From Odontesthes bonariensis (Eukaryota > Chordata > Actinopteri > Atheriniformes > Atherinopsidae): DNA of 64,000 bases. The notes beneath the pieces were generated by a model that was given only the letters and a program-made list of their open reading frames with translations, had not been told where the DNA came from and did no database searches. Shown here one piece after another: positions 58,101 through 64,000 of this stretch. Both the position numbers and the translations under genes were made by a program. Numbering within the stretch: position 1 is the first letter of the stretch; each line of letters opens with the position of its first letter. The stretch is from assembly GCF_027942865.1 (NCBI RefSeq), contig NC_134510.1, positions 20,515,209-20,579,208 on the forward strand, written 5' to 3'.

Positions 58101-61100
58101 TGACAAACCATGGGATCACAGTGAACTGCACTGATCTCAGACTGCTGAAGGATCTGATGCAGCACCTCTCCTTCAGGTCTCTCCGTCTGTTCAGCCTCAA
58201 CTATGCTTAGTTCTATATTTTCACCTGCCGCTATGTGGGATCCCAGTTCTGAGAAGGATGGGTTTTCTAGCTGTCCATCTGGAGTTATAGGTTCCAATAT
58301 AATTGTTTGCTCCATTGGATCACATGGGTTGTTTAAAGGGTCCAGTTCGGCCGTCTTCGATTCCGACTGTTTCAGCCCTATAAAATCTATCTGTGGTGGA
58401 CTTAGATTAAAAGTCATTGGATTGGCCAGATGTGATACCTGCTGCAATTCCAGTGGTGGGGCATGAGGAGGCACACGCCCCAATATAACAACTTGGTTCA
58501 CTTTCTGCACATTCCCCAGTGACTCAATAAGTCTGCGAATCTGCTCAGTGTCAATATTTGCATCCACTCTTTGCAGGGGTCCGTTGTTTTCCAATTGTAA
58601 GAGTGCTGTTTGAGAAATGGAAATTGGAGTTATGATGGGTGTACCTTGTTTCACCTGCTGCTCGATTGGGAGAGCATGACTGGCTCCAGGCGGTGGCGCG
58701 TTGTGCTTGGTTTTCATGTGATGCAACCGGCTCTTGGAGCTCTTGAAAGTGACATTGCATAAAGAGCAGGGATACTTTATTGTAGAGGCACCTTAAGACA
58801 AAAAAGGAGGAAAGCTGTGATGCCCAGTGGTATACAACAAAAACAGAGTCTTTTATCATGCCCACCTTTATTTACTAGCTCCCAACACAACAAAACCAGC
58901 AGAAGTTGTAAGGAATATCAGAAGTTTTGTACGTTTTTTTTTATTATACATTTTTCCTTTAAACCAGTCAATGTGGCTCTGGACAGCAAAAACTAATATT
59001 TACCCACGTAAGGATTTTACCATGTGCAGTGACAAGACATTTTCCTTACCATTGTTTTTCTTTAGCTGTGCCTCCTTGCGTCTTTCGGCTCCCTCTGGCA
59101 GGTGCTGCAACGTGTGTTTTTGCAGAGCTTTGGACATGGTGAACCTCTTTCCACACTCCTTGCAAATGTACGGCCTCTCTCCTGTGTGCGTGCGCTGGTG
59201 ATACTTCAACAACGTCAGGGTTTTGCAAGCTTTGCCACATTCAGCGCAGCCATAACCGTTCTGGCCAAAGTGACTCTTTTTATGTGCGGTGAGCTCTGAC
59301 GACTTCTTGAAGGACTGACTGCAGACTGGACACTTGAAGGGCTTCTTCTCTGTGTGGGCCTTCTGGTGGGCCATGAGGTCTATGGAGTTTGTAAAGTGGC
59401 GGTCACAAACGTAACAAGCAAAAAGGGCATTCCTCAGTATGCACTGTTCATATTGCGCTGGGTGGCTCAGCTTCAAATGACGCTCTTTGCTCTTGTGATC
59501 ACTGAAGATAATGTGGCACTCTTTGCACTGCAGAGAGAGCTGAGATGCTGCAGGAAAACACGAGAGAGGAGATGGTAAATGTTTACATGTGGTATCATCG
59601 GACAGAGGAGAACACCGGCATATAAAACACATGAGGACGTCTGGGCAGGAGAGACCCACTCGCCTCTGCTGCTTAAGGCGGCATGCATTTACTGTTACAC
59701 ACGAGGGATCAAAAATGACAAACGCGTAACGACTGTCCTCTTACAGTGTGACAGAGCTTTGGAGATTCTGTCCTTCTATGACACTGATCTTCTGAACCAG
59801 TAACAATTCTAATGAATGAATTCATTCCAATGAATAAATCATGAACTCGCATTATTAATCAAAAACACCAAGTAGATTTATAAAGGTGTAACATGCCGTT
59901 TCCCAAAAAGCGGGACGCTTGAATTTAATTCAAAACTGAATACATGCAACTGACTTAAAAACTATGACACCGAAATTGCTAGAAAAATAACACAGAGAAT
60001 AATGACACTGAAATGTTTTCGTGTAAAACACATGGTAAAAGTTTCTCAAATTGTCTCTCAAATTTCAAAGAATTTCTAGATTTTTAAATCACCGACGCAA
60101 CACAACACTAAAATATCCAAAGAATCTGGATTAATCTATCTGCACAGATGACGAGGACAAAATCCAAAACTAAAAAGGCTGCGATCTTTATCCGCTGCGT
60201 TAGAAACAGAAACGTATGTTCACAGGAACACTTCTGAAAATCCTCGTCGCTGAGCACGGGGAAAAAAAAGAAGATTTAGAAGGATCGTTTCCATCCCAGG
60301 GTGCAATACCACTTAAGATGGACTGAGGTTGCCTGGGGAACTGCTCTGTCTTCTGACACCTCAAAATTCGAAATGATTTTTGGAAATCATTGGCCGCCAT
60401 GTTCTCTGGGCAAAAAGAGCGGTTGGACCACCTTGCCCGTTGTCAGCACAAAGTTAAAAATCCAGCATCAGTGCTAAAAATCAGTACACGTGGCGTGGGT
60501 AACAATTATATTTGCAGGTTTTGGAGGAACACGCTGCCATCGGGTCAGGATCGTGTGCAGGCCACACAAAAGGTGAGCCGTTTCTTAAGTGGCCTGCCTG
60601 AAATCCAGGTTTATAAGCACTGTTAAAAGCAGATGGTGGCGATACAAAAGAGGAAGAAGGTTCCAAAATCTTTTGGAATGAAAAAAAATTCAAAGTAAGC
60701 AAATATTTAACAAAAACGTTTCTCAGTGTCAACATTTGAAATGTTGTCTCTGTGTTGTTTTCAGTTAGATTGTGGGGTTTAAAGGATTTGCAAATATCTG
60801 CATTGTTTTTCAGAAGTGGAGCTGTGTAGCACAGAACCTCCAAACAAGTAAATGCTACTTAAGGCGCTGCCATGTTGGTAATGAGTGTGTGCCAGTATAT
60901 TTGTATTAAGCCTCTCAAACCAAGCCTGGTCTGACAGCTGTATGACAAAACGTACATGCAACGTGAAATACTTACACGTCAGAGGAATAACGTACGGCTT
61001 GGACATATCAATCTTCAGAGGATCTAACATGGCTTTCTTGGAAGGAACGTATTTCCTTCCGTCGCCTTTTTCCTGCTTCTTTGCTTTCTGTCCATCACAT

Positions 61101-61426
61101 TCAGGTTTTGCATCGGCATCAGGAACAGATTCTGCGGGGACACCTGGCTTTGCAGCAAGGTCCCAGTCCATCTCCCCAGTGTTTTCACAGGACTCGGCCT
61201 GCGACTGAACTCCAGACTCACTCTCTGCTGATGCTGGGACCGCCATGCTCGCAGGTGTCTCTGGTGCATTTCTGCTTTCCGTCTCAGCGGGAGCAGTTGA
61301 TCTGCTCTCCCTGTCATGTGCATCTGGCTGGCTTTGCGCTGGCTCAGCCGCAGTGTTCAGTTGTTGCTCTGAGGTTGATGTGGTCGCAGGGTTTGGTTCA
61401 GTGTGCGCCTGGGTCTGACTCTGCAT
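52133..61426 (-). CDS. Zinc-finger/piggyBac transposase fusion gene, 2226 aa, 9 coding exons
   Basis: Exons: 60976-61426, 59050-59547, 55268-58791, 54915-55185, 54342-54539, 54176-54265, 53906-54092, 53496-53703 and 52133-53386. Every junction is GT-AG and in phase. Residues 1-150 are disordered, with DPLKIDMSKPYVIPLT. Five C2H2 fingers lie at about 155-300 and a sixth (CSLC) at about 322; the seventh (CKDCGEKFGEVSSLQKH) is deep in a long disordered, Lys- and Glu-rich exon. Exons 4-6 are acidic linkers. MSDSEWQHPSDLQDF in exon 7 looks like an ancestral transposase start. Exons 8-9 are a piggyBac (DDE_Tnp_1_7) domain: YFGWDTWLEIATCTNE, PLSRFLELSRTLKL, YAIDQYLLPLTGK, WPQAVLWYLTDVALVNSWLV, then a Cys/His tail (CRFGDC..CLKCCVFLC..H..CFLNFH). 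The second catalytic Asp is replaced (CKQEL for CDNWF), so it is probably not an active transposase. Start: the first in-frame ATG after the acceptor near 61470. No orthologue was recognised. Confidence 0.82.
60490..60815 (+). mobile_element. Internally deleted mariner-like relic in intron 1 of the fusion gene
   Basis: The stretch TTTTGGAGGAACACGCTGCC, then further along TCAACATTTGAAATGTTGTC and GGATTTGCAAATATCTGCATT, follow the order of the common teleost element also seen at 50240-50790, with most of the transposase region missing. Confidence 0.65.
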
Positions 61427-61469
61427 GGCTCTCTGCTTCACAGCTTCCCGTGTCTCTGTGAAATCACGT

Positions 61470-62040
61470 CCTTCACACACACACACACAGACAGACACCC
61501 ACGCTTTATTACACAGGTAAATATATTTACATCATTTTATCTATTTTCAAAGCAATGAACGGCATCTTTGTTATCCACACAGGGACAGCTGGGAGCCTGG
61601 ACGTGTAACATTTGAATTACAATAGCTGACGGAGGGATGTGGAGGACAGCTGCTGCTGATGGAGGCTGTTGTCCATTTGGACTACTTTAATATCAGCAGA
61701 TACCGTGCAACTACACCTTTTGACCCGTTTTCCTGAGCAAACTCTCCGGAATAACGTTAGATTCACAGATAACGGTAGCCTTGTTAGCCTAATTCAATGT
61801 TTGAGTAAAATGAGAGTGCAAACCTGAGCCATTTTGATCTGTTACGGGACCAAAGATGCTAAATATCCCCTCACTTTGCACGTCCCCCCGTTCACACAGA
61901 CACATGGACACATGAAATGAAGCAAGAGGATGCAGAACGAGGTTACCTGGGCTGACTCGTCCGCCCAAACATCTCCGCGTCGTTTCTCACAAAGCCAACA
62001 CGGAGGAGCCGCAGACACCGTGACGTCACGTCTGACACGG
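61470..62040 (-). promoter_or_regulatory. Promoter and non-coding first exon of the fusion gene, with CRE palindrome
   Basis: CAGCCCAG|gtaacc on the minus strand at about 61948 is a strong donor for a 5' UTR exon that would join the acceptor near 61470. A perfect TGACGTCA (CREB/ATF type) lies at 62021-62028 within a CpG-rich stretch. The exact transcription start is not determinable. Confidence 0.5.
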
Positions 62041-62137
62041 GCGCGTAGAGGGGAATCATGGGATTTGTGGTTTTCCTTTATTTAAATAAAGGAAGGAAGG
62101 ATAAACTGATGGTTTACACTAATACATACATACATTA

Positions 62138-62172
<35 letters not shown>

Positions 62173-63492
62173 AGTTTTAAAAAAACATGTTTTTGTAGAT
62201 TATTTTTCTTTTTGGAAATGTTTTCCTTTGGTTTCCATCAAATTCAACATTACAAGCTGAGCTGTGTTAAATCAGTGTTCCCATGTCAAATTGAGAAATA
62301 TCAAAAGAAGCCAGCCTAAGGTTGAATATGCAGCCACAGTAACCAAAGACCAACCAACACTGGTAAAAACACAGGGCCTTCACTCCCTTTCCCTTAAAAA
62401 GCCTTTATTTTTATTTTTTTAAATCATTGTATTCAAACACAAATATGTAAAAACTATACGTCACATAGCATATCAAACTTCCAAACCCATACATGAAGAT
62501 TATTTGCTCAAAGTTATTCCAATCGCAGCTCAAGATGCTTCTCCCAGATATTAGATATTTCCCATCTGTTGTTTTGGACAGCGGGTCGACGGTGCCGGTG
62601 TTGTGCCAAGAAATGCAGACTTTTACCGAAATAAGCATCCCCTGCCGGTCATGCTTTAAAGAGAGTCTGGAATGGAATGATATAACTACATCATAACTTT
62701 GTTAATCTGATTGAATTAACAGATGCGAATTTCAACAAGTCCAAAATTGTCTCTAAAATGAAAATAATCAAATTCCATAGTTTTAAGTTTTTATATTATT
62801 TCATCTGTGCTATACTGAGTTAAGATTGATATTCATAGAAAATGTCTCCAACCGTCTTACTACAAAAGTCTTAGTCACCGCCCTTACTTTGGAATATTTG
62901 CACAATAATATAATAATAGGTGAAAGAGATGCTCTAAAATGTACAGTTGTCGGATTATCATAAATGTACATGTATTATTCATCTACATGAAGAAATGATA
63001 ATAAAAAAAAAGATTAACTAATGAAACACCATTGTCAGCTGAATATTATCACTAACTTTATTGGATAAATGTAAGAGTCCACACCTGAACCGGTTTACGC
63101 GCGCACCAATGGGGATGCACTTCTCGGCATACCACCTTGCACATGAAGTGAAACACTGAAGCCACTGTGAATGCATTTGACTTTTAATTAGTTTTTACAA
63201 GAATGATGCAGTTTTACTTCGGGCTCCCATCTTCATCACCTTCGTCTTGTCGGTAAATCTCATATATCAAAAATACATGTTAAAAAAATAATAATAATAA
63301 TAAACTCAGCATTTGACTAGACTCGGTGTTAAACTCATGAGCAGGTGTTTCTTATGTATGCAACACTAACAAAAATGAGACATGTTATGTTACTTTTTTT
63401 TTTTTTTTTTTTTTTAAGGGAAAATACAACGGGGGAATTACTTTGCCTGATTTCTATCAGCCGCAGAGACAGAAAGAAGCTCCTCAGAGGCG
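62041..63492. other. Intergenic gap between the fusion gene and the right-edge gene
   Basis: It contains a (TA)n(CA)n microsatellite at 62138-62172, a T-run at about 63391-63416 and otherwise AT-rich sequence. An open frame at 62411-62638 (minus) has no recognised family. About 63190-63492 is probably 3' UTR of the right-edge gene. Confidence 0.45.
62138..62172. repeat. (TA)n(CA)n microsatellite
   Basis: About 11 TA units followed by 6 CA units. Confidence 0.95.
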
Positions 63493-63992
63493 TTAGCCCT
63501 CGGTGTCGTCCTGTGGGATCGGCACCTCCCCTGTTGCATGTTGTATATAATGCAAATGCAGCTTTGCCATTTCATCAAAGCCCATATCACATTCAATGCA
63601 CTCCCATTCCCAATATTTATGCTCTCTGTGCTGGTTCGGCTCCTTCTCATCGAGCTCCCCTTCTGATTTCGTCTTGTCTGACGGATCAGCAGAACCGGTT
63701 ACCTTGGATACCGGGAAGCAATGCACAGGCTCTCCGCAATCAGACTCCTCAGAGTTTTCATCACCTCCACACTCTGAATCCTCCTCTGGGCTCTGATCCT
63801 CACCCGTGTGCATACTTTCTTCCTTTACTGGCAGTTCTTCCATTTTTGGAAGAGCCGTTTTCATTTCTGGATCATCATCCTCATCATCATCATCATCATT
63901 CACGCTGGTGAGCAGAGCGCTGTTTTTAATATCTTCCTCCTTCACATCAAAGGCAAGGCTCCCGGGAAGCGTCCCACTCATCCCGAGATGAC
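63493..63992 (-). CDS. Terminal exon of a ZNF576-like zinc-finger gene, 5' part outside the window
   Basis: On the minus strand an acceptor (TTTCACAG|GT) at 63992 opens a frame that runs to a stop at 63493. Its first Met is at 63981 (MSGTLPGSLAFDVKEED, 162 aa to the stop). The exon is very acidic (SVNDDDDDEDDD, EEDSECGGDENSEESD) and ends with one C2H2 finger, CIECDMGFDEMAKLHLHYIQH, followed by ATGEVPIPQDDTEG. This terminal finger resembles the last finger of human ZNF576 (CTECGQDFAQEAGLHQHYIRH), which is also close to its C-terminus. The open frame continues to the acceptor, so it is most simply the last exon of a larger gene to the right. It is the third of three neighbouring related genes on this strand. 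Confidence 0.75.
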
Positions 63993-64000
63993 CTGTGAAA

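Noticed and set aside
61826-61834. Upstream coding exon MAQ for the fusion gene
   Set aside because: Its donor (gtttgc) is weak, and joining it to the 61470 acceptor gives a stop after ten codons; a non-coding exon ending near 61948 fits better.
1-64000. CRISPR arrays, operons or bacterial features
   Set aside because: None is present; the window is vertebrate nuclear DNA with introns and fish repeats.

Overview
The window is nuclear DNA of a ray-finned fish. Genes are split by GT-AG introns with consistent phases. The proteins are vertebrate families: a GMEB/SAND factor, a DCBLD receptor and C2H2 zinc-finger proteins. The repeats are typical teleost ones: a tRNA-derived SINE with an (AATA)n tail, an L2-type LINE tail, PIF/Harbinger, hAT-like and Tc1/mariner-like relics, and TG/TA microsatellites. 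A percomorph fish is the best guess. Gene calls rest on splice-phase reconstruction and family knowledge; no search could be run.

Layout. 1-6.6 kb: probable first intron of a leftward gene whose signal-peptide exon is at 6570-6639 (ptpru is a candidate). 6.6-11.7 kb: no gene seen, but there is a 534-bp transposon insertion carrying a RecQ-like helicase scrap between perfect 9-bp target duplications. 11.7-17.8 kb (-): gmeb1-like gene in nine coding exons, with a SINE in one intron. About 19.2-20.0 kb: probable shared promoter. 20.0-32.7 kb (+): a complete 15-coding-exon dcbld1-like receptor gene (668 aa), whose introns hold three PIF/Harbinger-derived insertions, a Tc1-like relic and an L2-like tail.

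34-64 kb: five genes, all on the minus strand and all encoding C2H2 zinc-finger proteins: 592 aa (7 fingers); 756 aa (11 finger-like units, a CtBP-type PLDLS motif and SUMO-type sites); 415 aa (8 fingers, two AT-hook-like RGRP motifs); a 2226-aa predicted protein; and a partial gene at the right edge. The last three look like a tandem family related to ZNF576: two share a closely similar finger pair, and the third ends in a ZNF576-like terminal finger.

The most notable object is the gene at 52133-61426. Nine coding exons with agreeing phases join an N-terminal seven-finger protein to a C-terminal piggyBac transposase domain that keeps its Cys/His-rich tail but has lost catalytic acidic residues. 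It is a candidate host-transposase fusion; an 82-nt intron decides between the fused and a zinc-finger-only product. The second notable object is a 920-bp foldback element (two 449-bp arms, TTAA-flanked, apparently one mismatch) inside an intron of the neighbouring zinc-finger gene, only 24 bp from a splice donor.
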